From: Agapetus fuscipes
Lineage: Eukaryota > Arthropoda > Insecta > Trichoptera > Glossosomatidae
Reading direction: 5' to 3'
Assembly (NCBI GenBank): GCA_951799405.1
Contig: OX637342.1
Span: forward strand, 2,232,001 to 2,296,000
DNA: 64,000 nt
Position numbers and translations under genes: made by a program. The notes beneath the pieces are model-generated. The model made no database searches. It saw nothing but the letters and a program-made list of their open reading frames with translations, and was not told where the DNA came from. Below, one piece after another: positions 52,876 to 62,525 of this stretch. Each line of letters starts with the position of its first letter. The first letter of the stretch is position 1.

Positions 52876-52936
52876 AACTTTTTATTCTGTTAACCTATGA
52901 ATTAATTAAACTACAAGATATTAAATTTCTACTTAC

Positions 52937-53404
52937 CATTATAAAATCTGCCAAACAGTTGTATATAGCCCTGCATACCTCAGGCAAAAACCGTGAAAAT
53001 GTGCTTCTTGGAATTCTGTACAGTGCACTTAAGGTACCTATATTATCTCCAGTCGCTAGATATCGTAGCGTCATTTGCAGTTTTATTTTAGGGCTTAAAG
53101 CTTCTCGGAACCAAGTATCTTTTTTTCTTATCAACGGAGTTACTTTGTCTAGAAGATATGCGAATTGCTCCTCGTTCATTCTTAAATGATTTCTATACAC
53201 CTCAGGATTTTCCTCTGCCCATTCTCTTAACAGGGTTGACGAAGCTCCCAGATTTGTCCTCCTTGAAACCCATGGCTTCACCCACCAACGTCTTTGAACA
53301 CGTTTACGTGATATAATAGCATTCAATTCATGCAGCAGTCCACGTGAAATTAAGGCAATGCCTCTGCGTATAATTTTTTGATTTCTTCTTGAACGAGACA
53401 TCAC
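52937..53404 (-). pseudogene. Harbinger transposase (HARBI1-like), exon 1 only
   Basis: 156 codons from ATG at 53404. RRWWVKPWVSRR (38-49), YRNHLRMNEEQFAYLL (70-85), PLIRKKDTWFREALSP (90-105), LRYLATGD (113-120) and the helix-turn-helix-like ALYRIPRSTFSRFLPEVCRA (127-146) follow the N-terminal half of insect HARBI1/PIF transposases in order. After LADFIM (151-156) the strand reads GTAAGT (52936-52931), a perfect splice donor. Translating past it gives only 13 unrelated residues before a stop at 52895. The DDE catalytic half is absent. Exon 1 has no disabling change. Confidence 0.85.
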
Positions 53405-53578
53405 TTTTCACAGACACGAACACTGTGCACGAGAGGTGAAACCAGCAAACTGTAGAAAATATGTAAACGAGGATGATCACCCTGGATGATTTCACTCTGA
53501 GTGATTCACTTTGGATGTACCTCAAAAGTGATATAATGTAAACCCTGCTTATGCTAACGTTGAAAATAGAGGGCTTAA

Positions 53579-54036
53579 GTGTTACAAAATATTCCATTAT
53601 ACACGAAGTACCTACGCATTTTGGAACTTTATGCTAACGCAAAAAAAAAACCATATATACGGTTCAATGTCCCTTTAAAATCTTTTCACGTGTACTGGTT
53701 AAATCATTGCGGATTGATTTTTTATATTTTAAAGAAAACACTAAATACCCCACACGGAAAACCTCAGTTTTTACCTATAATGTATGGTGAAGACGAGGTC
53801 ATACTGTAAGCTCCATAGAAAATTTTACCCCATCATTTTTTTTACAAACTCAAAAGAAAAGTTGTTCATGCCCCTGCTTCCCATTAAAAAATGTAAGCTT
53901 ACATCAAGTATTTGAATAGATATTTCTTTAAACCAGCAAAAGATTTAAAAGAAATCAGTCTAGCTAACTTAATAATCCAGAAATATTTTCAACATGTTTC
54001 TGATTTCCCCAACTCTTTGAAGTTACAATTTCTTCT
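53579..54036. other. Unassigned DNA
   Basis: No supported feature. Confidence 0.3.
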
Positions 54037-54038
54037 TA

Positions 54039-54156
54039 CGGTGTTATTCACAGACGGAAAATTCATGGCTCAACCGCCACGTTTCGTGAATTTCCCTAAC
54101 AAAAAAATTATGATTCATTGACCAGCTGTGGATCAAATGCGATGTGAATAACACTG
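54039..54156 (+). mobile_element. MITE-J, TTA-flanked
   Basis: Ends CGGTGTTATTCACA and TGTGAATAACACTG, flanked by TTA (54036-54038, 54157-54159). 118 bp; interior ATGGCTCAACCGCCACG shared with the reverse copy at 36860-36975. Confidence 0.8.
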
Positions 54157-54426
54157 TTAATGTTTTGCTTCGTGGATTTTCCTTTAATACGTCTTGACGG
54201 ATGGCATGAGATGCCCTCAAAGAATCTATAAAATTAAGCGACGCAAGAATTTGTCATTTTTAAATTAGACACTGTCAAAACAGCGATCAATTTTCATATG
54301 AAGAGTTTGTCGGTTGTTTCATCGTGATGAATGCATACATTTTTAATATAACATTTTCAAATTATTTTGTAGAAAATTTCTAAATTTACATGTGAAGATT
54401 GGTAGCGTTAATTTTTCATATTATCA
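54157..54426. other. Unassigned DNA
   Basis: No supported feature. Confidence 0.3.
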
Positions 54427-54938
54427 TCTCGTCTTCTTCTTCTTCTTCTTCAGCTTGTTTTAGGACTAGGTCCTGTTTATTCTCGGGTTCACTCCTGGGA
54501 CGCGGATGTCCAGCTGTCCTTCCACCTCTTTGGTGGTCGTCCAGGGGGTCTGCTGGTTGATGGTATCTCGTCTGCCGCTATTTTCACCATTCTCACCGGA
54601 TCCATTCTTTCGACGTGATCTCTCCAGTAACGTCTTCTATTTCTACCCCATCGCACGACATCCTCGACATCACAGATCCTCCGAATTTCGGAATTTCGTA
54701 TTCTGTCTCGCATGGTCAATCCTGCGATAGGGTGGAGAGTTTTCATTTCGGTGGTTCGTAGGAGACTCTTCGTTCTCGTGGTGTCGGCTCTGGTTTCGAT
54801 ACCGTATGTCATTATCGGTCTAACGCAGGTCTTGTATATCTTCATTTAACTTTCTTTCAGCATGTGTTCGTTTCTCCATACAGTAGTACGCAAGCGTCCA
54901 GCTACAACGGCAGCTTTATTTGCATCTCATCTCATATA
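54427..54938 (-). pseudogene. LINE C-terminal region with (GAA)n tail
   Basis: The open minus frame at 54489-54845 (118 codons) has KTCVRPIMTYGIETRADT, LRTTEMKTLHPIAGLTMRDR, RYWRDHVERMDPVRMVKIA and STSRPPGRPPKRWKDSW, the usual order of a LINE end. Upstream, AAVVAGRLRTTVWRNEHM is in frame across a stop at 54848. The 3' end is a (TTC)n run on the plus strand (about 54429-54452). One in-frame stop and truncation make it a pseudogene. Confidence 0.85.
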
Positions 54939-55305
54939 TTTAATTCGTGTGTCTGAAAGGTGAATCCTTTTGAAGTTTTAAAATTTTAAACATACTCACT
55001 TTTCAAATAGCTGTGAGGAATTTTAATGAAGTGAACGATCTATAACAGATAATATTTATGTAAAATTTTAGCTTAATCTTTGTAAAACTCCATTTTAAAA
55101 ATTAATAAATAAAAATATGAAAGAAAAACAATGTTTAACTCTACTGATATATGAAAACAATATAATATGAGTTGAATTAAACAGTGTTTTTTTCATACAG
55201 ATTTTTTTAATCATTAATAATTATTAACTGTTTTTTTGCTGTTTTCAGCATTTCATGTTTTATTAAATTTTGAACTAGCTTTACGGATTAAAAATAATAA
55301 AATAC
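54939..55305. other. Unassigned AT-rich DNA
   Basis: No supported feature. Confidence 0.3.
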
Positions 55306-55470
55306 GGGTTGGGTTTTTATATTGTAGGTCCACATGTGGAATGTGTTAGCGCGAAATTATACATGTCTGCTTGTGGGAATGCATTTGATATAAATCTTAA
55401 ATGATATAATTAAATGAATAAATGATATATTATATCTTTGCAGCTTAGATTAGATTAGATAAGATTAGAA
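55306..55470 (+). mobile_element. T-family LINE 3' end, 5'-truncated
   Basis: It starts at GGGTTGGGTTTTTATATTGT and ends TTTGCAGCTTAGATTAGATT with a degenerate TTAGA tail. An internal ~27-bp duplication (AATGATATA twice) lengthens it. Confidence 0.85.
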
Positions 55471-55529
55471 ATAAGAGAAACATACATATCACCAGTACAA
55501 CATGTGCGCTAGCCATGACTGCAAATGTT

Positions 55530-55915
55530 TTTTTCGAACGGGAACACCCTCGGTCGGATTCGAACCTGAGCTCTCGCGTGGAATGCAAGCACTCTACCAA
55601 ATAATCTATTCACCGAGCTGTGTCACCCACTTATATGTGTACTGCTGTGTCAAATTTTTTATTTATTTAGGGCACTCTACACCGAGACTCGAAAGCAAAG
55701 GTTCGATCCCGACCGAGGGTGCCAGAAATGATTCGCCGTTCAAATACAAAATAAATACGGGAAAGATGTACATAGGTACTCTGCCTTCAGAAGAAATGAG
55801 AACCAGCCGTATCGGGAGCTGGAAAACCCTCACTTCAACTGAAATGGTTGGCAAGAGGCCTGACCCCTTATCCCTAAAATTAAAAACGAGTTATACTACA
55901 TGTATAGCTTAGTTT
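55530..55915. mobile_element. Two SINE-A copies, heads facing each other
   Basis: 55530-55612 (-) is a SINE-A head (GGATTCGAACCTGAGCTC, CTACCAAATAATCTATTCAC). 55671-55915 (+) is a nearly complete SINE-A lacking its first bases (GGTTCGATCCCGACCGAGGG, GAGAACCAGCCGTATCGGG, CACTTCAACTGAAATGG, CTACATGTATAGCTTAG). About 58 bp lie between. Transcripts across both could fold back. Confidence 0.75.
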
Positions 55916-56659
55916 ACGTGGAAAATTTGTTCTTGGTATACAATTTGCTAATTCTACTTTAGGTATTAACATTTTGCTTTATATAGCCTCGCACTAATTT
56001 TAAGACTCAGTTACTTTGAAGATGGCCTAGAGGCCGAAACCGGTCAACTCACTTATTTTGGTTTGTTTTAACAAATTGAAATAAAAACATAGTAGAATAA
56101 AACAAAGTTTGGTTTCATTTTTTTTTCAATTTCAGTGGAAAATTTACATTATGGCTTTTACTAGGTGAGAATATCATTGAGTAGGCTTACGTATCAAAAA
56201 ATATTTGTATTTTTTTCTTATCAAGTTGATACAAAATTGATGGTCAGACTTCATAGTGAGCCTTGGCGTTAGATAGCGCGCCTGATTTATGGAGCATTCA
56301 TATTGGGCCCAACAAAAGCTCCGACTTCCCTAATGGCCGGTAATCTCCTCGGCCCGCCGAGAAGGGCGCGCCCATTCTTCTACAGCATTTTTCATACACG
56401 TCTGTCACCTCCTGTGCATCGCCTATAACTGAATTATACTGGCACGTCAAACAGGATGACGTATTGCCAAGGAGGTACAATGACATGGAGAAGACTGTAT
56501 TTATATATTTAAAAATGAAAAAAAAAAACAAACAAATTACGAGAATTATTGATATAACTTACAATGTTGACTGTAGTTTATTTAAAATTAAAATGTTTCA
56601 CTTTAATTTTACTGTATTAAATACATTTATTTATGTTTGTATTTAGTCTATTTTATTAT
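55916..56659. other. Unassigned DNA
   Basis: No supported feature; a more GC-rich block at 56290-56420 has no identity. Confidence 0.3.
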
Positions 56660-56873
56660 TGTGAAATGCATGCCAACAAACAGACAGGTGTAAGTTCGAG
56701 CTTACGAATGGTGCATAGTGCATACTGCTGCATTTTTTAAATTAAAATCTAAGCCTCAAATGAGCATAAGTCTTGCAACTCTTGCCGACATTTCCTGGAA
56801 CAGGGGTGACATTGATTAAGTGAAAGATTTTTTTAAACAATGCCCAACCAACAACCTACCTATGAGTTAAGGG
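56660..56873 (-). mobile_element. T-family copy, diverged
   Basis: GAAATGCATGCCAACAAACA, CAACTCTTGCCGACATTTCC, AACAGGGGTGACATTG, ending CTATGAGTTAAGGGA. A 40-bp piece of T 5' sequence in plus orientation follows at 56882-56921. Confidence 0.7.
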
Positions 56874-56921
56874 ATTATTTTTTCCTTTACTTATACGTTG
56901 ATATGAGGCTGACGATCCATA

Positions 56922-57530
56922 CAAATGCCAACAAAAAAAAAACTTTAATTTACGTTTAAATTGAGTACTCGATGCCTTCACAGTTTAATTTCCATATGAG
57001 CCGAAACAAAATCGGAAATCTAAGATTTCCTTCAAAAATTAAATAAATATATTGAAAAACTTAGAATATAATTTTCTATGTTTACATATATGTATCACAT
57101 TTTAGAAAAAATATCCTAGATTGCCGTTTTTGGTTCCACTCAACTTATATAATGTTAGGTGATTTTTTCAATGACCAGATAAGCACTCCATTGTTATTGG
57201 ATTGAAGTCTTATATCATTATATTCGAGTTATCACACGGACTAAGTGTTTTTATTGGTAACTCAAACTCAACAGATAGTAGGCTCATCGCCCTTTCAAAG
57301 TGTATTAGTTTTATTGTGCTTGAGGAATCATAAGAGCAAGATTTATAGTGTGTACTTAACATTACAACACTTCATTTTTATTATAAGTCTTGTAAATTTG
57401 TATAAATTGTAAAAATGTCTAGAAAAAGGCGCAGTCATATCTTTTAACGTACCTAAATGCCTAGTGGAACATTGCTTCTTCTACACTCGTATTTGGAAAA
57501 AACGATTATGTTTCGTATATTAGGGGATTA
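56922..57530. other. Unassigned AT-rich DNA
   Basis: No supported feature. Confidence 0.3.
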
Positions 57531-57531
57531 T

Positions 57532-57892
57532 AATCAAAAAGGCAAGTGTCCTATAGGCTATCTATGGGACACTGTGTCTTATAGACTAGTCGCTCCCCCA
57601 ATTCTTGTTTATCGTATACGCCAATATGGTCAAATATGACTTTTCCATGCAGTTGTCTTATGAATCAAATTCTACACAATCTTAGCTAAGAAAAACCGTA
57701 AAACTCGATAATGTGAGAGTTCTTTTAAATATTTTTAAAATAAATTTCTTGTTTTCATAAGACACATTGGTCCAGTACACATGCAAACATTGCTCATGTA
57801 AATTTTTCTCAATGGCGTATACGATAAATAAGAACTAAGGCAGCGCAGTGTCCTATGGACTACGTCTTATGGGACACTTGCCTTTTTGATTT
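57532..57892. mobile_element. Palindromic MITE split by MITE-P
   Basis: The outer arms AATCAAAAAGGCAAGTGTCC (57532-57551) and its complement GGGACACTTGCCTTTTTGAT (57871-57890) bracket a short palindromic element. Repeated CTATGGGACA/TGTCTTAT motifs lie inside. A MITE-P occupies its centre. Confidence 0.7.
57591..57845 (-). mobile_element. MITE-P, CGCTGCC subfamily
   Basis: Ends CGCTCCCCCAATTCTTGTTT and AATAAGAACTAAGGCAGCG. Flanks TAGT and CAGT (three of four). About 90% alike by eye to 42424-42679. Confidence 0.88.
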
Positions 57893-57919
57893 TAAGGCCC
57901 TCATATATTTTTGTTTATT

Positions 57920-58122
57920 TGGCTTATCTGTCATTTGATTCAAAGATGACCTTTTAATAAAATTGTCTTAAGAATCACATTCTACACAATCTGAGCTAAG
58001 AAAAAAACGTAAAACACGATAATGTGAGAGTTGTCTTTCATATTTTTAAAATCAATTTCCAGCATTCATAAGACACACTGGTCCAGTGCACATACAAACA
58101 TTACTCATGTGAAATTACCTCT
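57920..58122 (-). mobile_element. MITE-P, CGTCCCC subfamily, ends lost
   Basis: TTGTTTATTTGGCTTATCTG, CACATTCTACACAATCTGAG, GACACACTGGTCCAGTGCAC, ending GAAATTACCTCTATTGGA. It follows the previous MITE stack almost directly. Confidence 0.8.
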
Positions 58123-58421
58123 ATTGGACTAAAAAAAAAACCAATATCGTCATGTCTTCCTACGAAAATATCTCGAAAAACTATTAGGATATTTGATTCA
58201 ACAGTCAATCAATTAAAGTTAGTAGGTATATCCTGTATATTGATATTATGCACTTTCATTTGCGAGATCGGCAGTCACAATTTGAACTAAAAATGCGTCA
58301 TTTACATTCCATTTAGTCTAATGGTCCATCTTATTTACTCTTCAAAGAATTATCAAGTTTTTTCTTAATGCATGTTTTTTCTTAATGATGGGGACTAATT
58401 CTGATCTTTTCTTTGTTCCAG
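58123..58421. other. Unassigned AT-rich DNA ahead of a possible exon
   Basis: It ends in a pyrimidine-rich acceptor-like stretch (CTTTTCTTTGTTCCAG). Confidence 0.3.
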
Positions 58422-58514
58422 CACCTCCCTGGAGCGTTCTGCGTACCGTTGGTTACCAGAAACCCACATGGACCTTCCTCCACTCAAGAGGATATCATCA
58501 GCAACCATGAGAAG
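58422..58514 (+). CDS. Possible 93-bp coding exon of an unknown gene
   Basis: CTTTTCTTTGTTCCAG precedes it and GTATGA follows, both good splice signals on the plus strand. The length, 31 codons, preserves phase, and composition is richer in G+C than the flanks. Phase-0 translation starts HLPGAFCVPLVTRNPHG and ends EDIISNHEK; phase 1 is also open (TSLERSAYRWLPETHMDLPP). A second candidate exon begins at 58750 (CGTCTTCAG acceptor) and would add EAPVL and a stop in phase 0. No homology recognised. A 67-codon frame on the opposite strand (58395-58598) is an alternative explanation. Confidence 0.3.
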
Positions 58515-58749
58515 GTATGATGGAGAAAGACGCATGGTCTTTCCAACCATGTAACAAAGAAACGTCCTAGAAAGTTCACCGTAAAAAAATGCGTACAAAC
58601 CAAATTTTCAAGAAAAAGATTTATCCAAACTGTGGTGAATTTAGAGTGCAATTACGTTATAATGACATTTTAAATAGTGTGTGAGAAAAACCGTATTAGA
58701 AAAAAAAATATTCTCGAAGTTGCATATGTATCGTGATCAACGTCTTCAG

Positions 58750-58883
58750 GAGGCACCTGTGTTGTAAGATGAGTACTACCTGGAGTTAATCTATGTCCTG
58801 CCTAGAGTTCATCGTTGCTCAATGTAAAACAATGGAGTCTACTGGGGACCATGGCTACAATACCGCGACACGTCGAGAATAGA
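58750..58883 (+). other. Possible terminal exon or transcript segment
   Basis: Acceptor-like CGTCTTCAG before it and GTAAGT at 58884-58889 after it. Balanced base composition contrasts with the ~80% A+T sequence that follows. If joined to 58422-58514 in phase 0, the stop falls at 58765-58767 and most of this segment is untranslated. Confidence 0.25.
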
Positions 58884-58889
58884 GTAAGT

Positions 58890-60180
58890 TCCCCAGTAAC
58901 GGTTCATCAAATGTTAGAATTCGGGAATTACTTTAAAGTTGTAAACATGACTCAAATTTGTATATAAAAGACATTTGTGGTGGTTTTCAATGAATGACTA
59001 CAATTCTTTCGATTTTGTAAATAATTTTGTTAAAACCAAAATTATTCCTACGATGTGAAGTGTAATTTATTTATTTAATACATGTTTTTAAAATAAACAA
59101 TATTTTGAGTTATTTTTGTTGTTGTAAATATTGAAAAAAAAACATTATTGTAAGGTAAAATGTAAATATGTAATTTATTCCCAATATAATAATTTTTAAC
59201 ACAAAATATATATATATATAATATATATATATTTTCCTTTTTATATTAATCTCTTATAAATACGTGTACTACTAAGTTTTGTTTTCAAAAATGCTTATTG
59301 ATTAGCGTTTGTATAAAAATTGTTGAATAAAAAATGCACTATTATATTTTGAAAAGAATACAATATTGTAAAAAATGTAAATGAGGTATCTCTAAAATAT
59401 ATTTATTATTTGAATTCTTTACAAGTATCATTAAAAATGTATTTTTAAATAATCTACTTAGTTATTTTTTTACAAAATAATATCCTTAAACTGTTGAAAA
59501 ATAAAACTTAAAACTATCAAGCTTTGTCCAATATGCTATGTACTTAAAAAATAATTCTACCTTATAAATTGGCTAAATTTAAAAGTAAAATAATTTGTAA
59601 TGAGATAATAATTGTTTGTACCTACCCTTAAAACATGTTTGATTCTAAATAAAATATTTCGTAACAATTAAAATCAATATAATTCATGAAAAATTCAAGT
59701 TATTTATAAACCAAGATATAAATTAATTATTTTTTATTGTATCCAAAACAAAAGTAATACCAAAGCATTGTAAAATAACTTAAAAAAAAACACTGTATTG
59801 CACCTACCATACTGTTTCATCCGCATACTGTAAAGATTTTTTGAGTAAAGTTAATTGAGTCTAATAAAAAGATTTCAGTATGTGATAATTCAATACAAAG
59901 TTTTATTTCAAAAACCCTTTTCATTTTCAGAAATTAAGGAAAAAGTACACATTAAATTCCTCTCATCTTTATTTGTGATACCTACCTACCAGTGAACTAA
60001 AAAAATAATATTATGTACTTATACAGATAGATAGAACAAAGAGCATGCATAGTATTGTTATGATTTTAGGGTTCTAATTGTCTCCAAATTAAACAATAGT
60101 CTTGTTTTTAGGATATTTATTTTACAATTAAGTTTATTTTTTATACTTTTACATTTATTTAGCAATTTATATTTATTTCA
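58890..60180. other. Repeat-free, very AT-rich stretch
   Basis: No repeat family of the window occurs here and no frame of length. Numerous AATAAA signals on the plus strand (for example near 59325, 59648 and 59860) fit a long 3' untranslated region or an intron. An (AT)n palindrome lies at about 59206-59233. It is also what a transcript from the heat-shock-type promoter at 60.25 kb would cover on the minus strand. Confidence 0.4.
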
Positions 60181-60240
60181 CAGATGGTTTGTGTTTTGTT
60201 TATGCTGCTAGTCTTCACAGTTATAAGGTCGCAAAAGAAC
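60180..60240 (-). other. Presumed 5' leader of heat-shock-type transcript
   Basis: Read on the minus strand after the expected start: AGTTCTTTTGCGACC, then the A-rich AGCATAAACAAAACACAAAC, a composition typical of heat-shock gene leaders. No long frame follows; the next ATGs open frames of fewer than 20 codons. Confidence 0.45.
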
Positions 60241-60324
60241 TTCACTCCTGCAAGCTGTTCGCGCCTTATATACCCCAGCGATAGAAGCTTCTAGAGGTGA
60301 ATTTTGCCAGAAGCTTCTCGAAGC
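60241..60324 (-). promoter_or_regulatory. Heat-shock-type promoter, two HSEs plus TATA
   Basis: HSE 1 (60309-60323) is a perfect GAA-nn-TTC-nn-GAA array. HSE 2 (60284-60296) is GAA-nn-TTC-nn-GAG. Both contain AGAAGCTTCT and lie about 25 bp apart. TATATAA follows on the minus strand at 60272-60266, inside GGGGTATATAAGG, which puts a start near 60241. HSF trimers bind such arrays in hsp70, small hsp and hsr-omega promoters. The order HSE-HSE-TATA fixes leftward transcription. Confidence 0.7.
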
Positions 60325-60329
60325 ACATG

Positions 60330-60619
60330 ACAATCTAGTGACTTCTTTATGTACTCAACAACCATTAATCCTACCCACCAATATTATTATACAGAATTCC
60401 TATCAGCTATAACTAATACCTATACCTATCCAAATATTCATATTGCATATTGATATAACAGTATTTAATAATCATAGCAGACATCGAGAAAAATACAAAA
60501 TTAATAATGAAAAAGAAAAAAACGTACGTATGAGGGTGTTGGGAGAGTTAGGGTGTGTAAGGTTAAGTTTAAATTTAAATAGACAATATTATGTATATTA
60601 AAAATTAACGTTATATTTT
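60330..60619. other. Unassigned AT-rich DNA
   Basis: Upstream flank of the promoter; no further motif is claimed. Confidence 0.3.
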
Positions 60620-60805
60620 TAGAAATTTATGACGAAGTGGAAATGAAGATCCAGAAAGATTCAAAGCTGGCGACGAAAAAAGTGAGGCTTATATGTATGG
60701 CAATGGGCAAACAAAGAATCACCCTGTTTCGAGAAGCAGCATCCAAAGTCGAAATAGCCAGGATGATCGCCGATCTTTGATAGTAGTGGTAAGAGAAAAA
60801 TTGAG
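60620..60805 (+). pseudogene. LINE C-terminus (family H2)
   Basis: The plus strand encodes EVEMKIQKDSKLATKKVRLI, MAMGKQRITLFREAASKVEI and ARMIADL then stops. The FREAASKVEIARMIADL ending is shared with fragments at 44155 and 8935. About 50 residues remain. Confidence 0.65.
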
Positions 60806-60875
60806 AAGCAAAGAATGATATTATGATGATGATTTGAAAAAAGTAAATAAAATATGTATTTTGTAAAATATTTAG

Positions 60876-60965
60876 GTACCTACGTAAAAATAAATAAGCC
60901 TCGACTGGCCTTTGGGGATAACGCATGCAAGAAGTTGCACTATATGTGTAGCTAAGTTGCGTTTT
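60876..60965 (+). mobile_element. SINE-A 3' end only
   Basis: ACGTAAAAATAAATAAGCC, CCTTTGGGGATAACGCATGC, AAGAAGTTGCACTATATGTG and TAGCTAAGTTGCG. The head and body are missing. Confidence 0.7.
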
Positions 60966-61146
60966 TTGTATGTTAATGTGATAATAAAAAACTTTCCAAC
61001 TGCATCAGTTACAATTAAGATAAAGTATTTTTTGATAACATTTGAACTCGTAGTTTAATTTTTATCTTGAACTATAAAACACATTTAGATAGTATTGCAT
61101 AGAAAAATTACGGTTCAAGCTACAGCTGGGTAGATAATAATATTAT

Positions 61147-61180
61147 TATATAAGCCAGCCTACCCGTGCTGCGATCAGTC
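61147..61180 (+). promoter_or_regulatory. TATA box and arthropod initiator
   Basis: TATATAA at 61147-61153 and TCAGTC at 61175-61180, with the initiator A exactly 30 bp after the first T of the TATA box. The spacing and TCAGT-type initiator fit insect TATA promoters. The downstream leader (AAAGTATTCTAGTTTCAACT) has no long frame; the first ATG gives 8 codons. A gene further right or a short first exon is possible. Confidence 0.45.
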
Positions 61181-62525
61181 AAAGTATTCTAGTTTCAACT
61201 CCAGCTTCGCCAGTACACTCTTTTCTTGTTCTGAATGCCTTTTAACTTGTTTGGGAACTGACAACAATAATTACTTAGATATTTATAGACTTTAATTTTT
61301 TTTACATAAATAACTTCGTTTTTTTTTTGAGACAGTATCCAAGAAAAAGGGCATTGATAGAGCTAAAAAAAAAAATCGTCACATTTTACGCTTTAATTCG
61401 TTAAATCATGTTTCTCTGTACCTTATAATGTGTTTTTTTTTATCTTAAATATGAAAACAAATGCATGAGCTCCTAGTTTCATCAACTCACAGAAAATGTT
61501 TGAAGATCTTGAAAAATGAAATTGGACCTGCGTTTATGATCTTAAGCAATGTGAACATCTAAGAGTAAATAGAAGAAGAAAACATGTTATAAATGTATTG
61601 AAAATAAAACATTAGTTTAATTTAAAGAGATCAAAGGTGAAATTTAGTATTTTTTTGAAAACGAGAGGCTGTGATCTGATGTGAACTGTGATAAGGAAAT
61701 AAATTCCTATTTATAAGTATTTTTATCTTTTTTTTAAAAGTCCTTCGTTACAGCTGCTGTTTATTTTACAGGTAGGTATCATGTGTATGCACTTTATTTA
61801 AAAAAATAAAAAAGCGATTTTTTTAAATGACATAAAAAAAATGTACCTACACAAAAGTCAAAATAAACAATGAAAGTAAAGATAACTTAATAATTTTTTA
61901 CGGACTTTTGAAGTAATATACCATTATTCGAAGAAAATACATGCTTCTCACTGGTATATTATAGCCAGCGAGAAGATATCTTCCGTCGTTTCCTGAACAC
62001 ATTTTTTATACGGGCCCTGGACATAAATAACGTTCTGAGTGATTGTGAAATAAAGAAAAAATAAACAGAGCTCTTCATTATGGCGGCAATGCAAGGAGGA
62101 GAGCGCTATCTTGTCATATAAAAACGACGGTTATTCTACTTTATTCCGTGGAACAAATTTATTTGTTTCGTCCATTTTTGATGGGCACAAAAATAAAGCG
62201 GTCCAAGGTAAAAGAAATAAGAGAAATGGTATACCGTATAATTTTAGAATAGTATTTCGTTTTGTAATGACTTTAGTTTTGTTATATTTAGAAGTATTAG
62301 AAAACAAAATTACTTATACTTACTTGAGATTGCGTTAAAAAATGTAAGTTGTTGACATTTTTCATTAATTTTGTATGAAATTAAGAAGAGTTACCTAGTC
62401 GTTAATTAAAAGTAAGCCTTTCTATAATCTAACTCTCTATAATTGTGACAAAATACATTAGAAAGTCTTGAAGATTGAAATAAAGAAGTGAAAGTTGAAA
62501 AAGTACTAACTAAATAAATAAAATG
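61181..62525. other. Repeat-free AT-rich DNA downstream of the promoter
   Basis: No repeat match. An ATG at 62081 opens a 13-codon frame, and the 75-codon frame at 62111-62338 is of AT-rich composition. Intron or untranslated sequence is likely. Confidence 0.3.

Larger units (their letters stand above)
52375..53548 (-). mobile_element. PIF/Harbinger transposon, internally rearranged
   Basis: Terminal repeats GGCCCATTTACATTTGTCAC and, from the right, GCAGGGTTTACATTATATCA, both followed by CTTTTGA. Subterminal repeats such as AGTGATTCACTTTGGATG occur at the right end. It contains transposase exon 1 and a separate LINE insertion. Adjacent trinucleotides (TAA left, TTA right) do not match exactly. 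The left part contains a further inverted stretch (TGGGCCTATAAGGCCCA). Confidence 0.7.
52260..53575. mobile_element. MITE-H copy carrying an inserted Harbinger element
   Basis: Outer ends GGCCCGTTACTTTCAACGTT and, inward from the right, AGCCCTCTATTTTCAACGTT, flanked by TAA (52257-52259, 53576-53578). Left part 52260-52370 aligns with 47071-47185 including AAGTCGCTAT; right part from about 53549 supplies the missing ATGCTAACGTTGAAAATA. The rest is a later insertion. Confidence 0.8.

Noticed and set aside
58395..58598. 67-codon minus-strand gene (possible target of the heat-shock promoter)
   Set aside because: No similarity to a heat-shock protein was recognised, and the opposite strand has the better splice signals. 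Left open as an alternative only.
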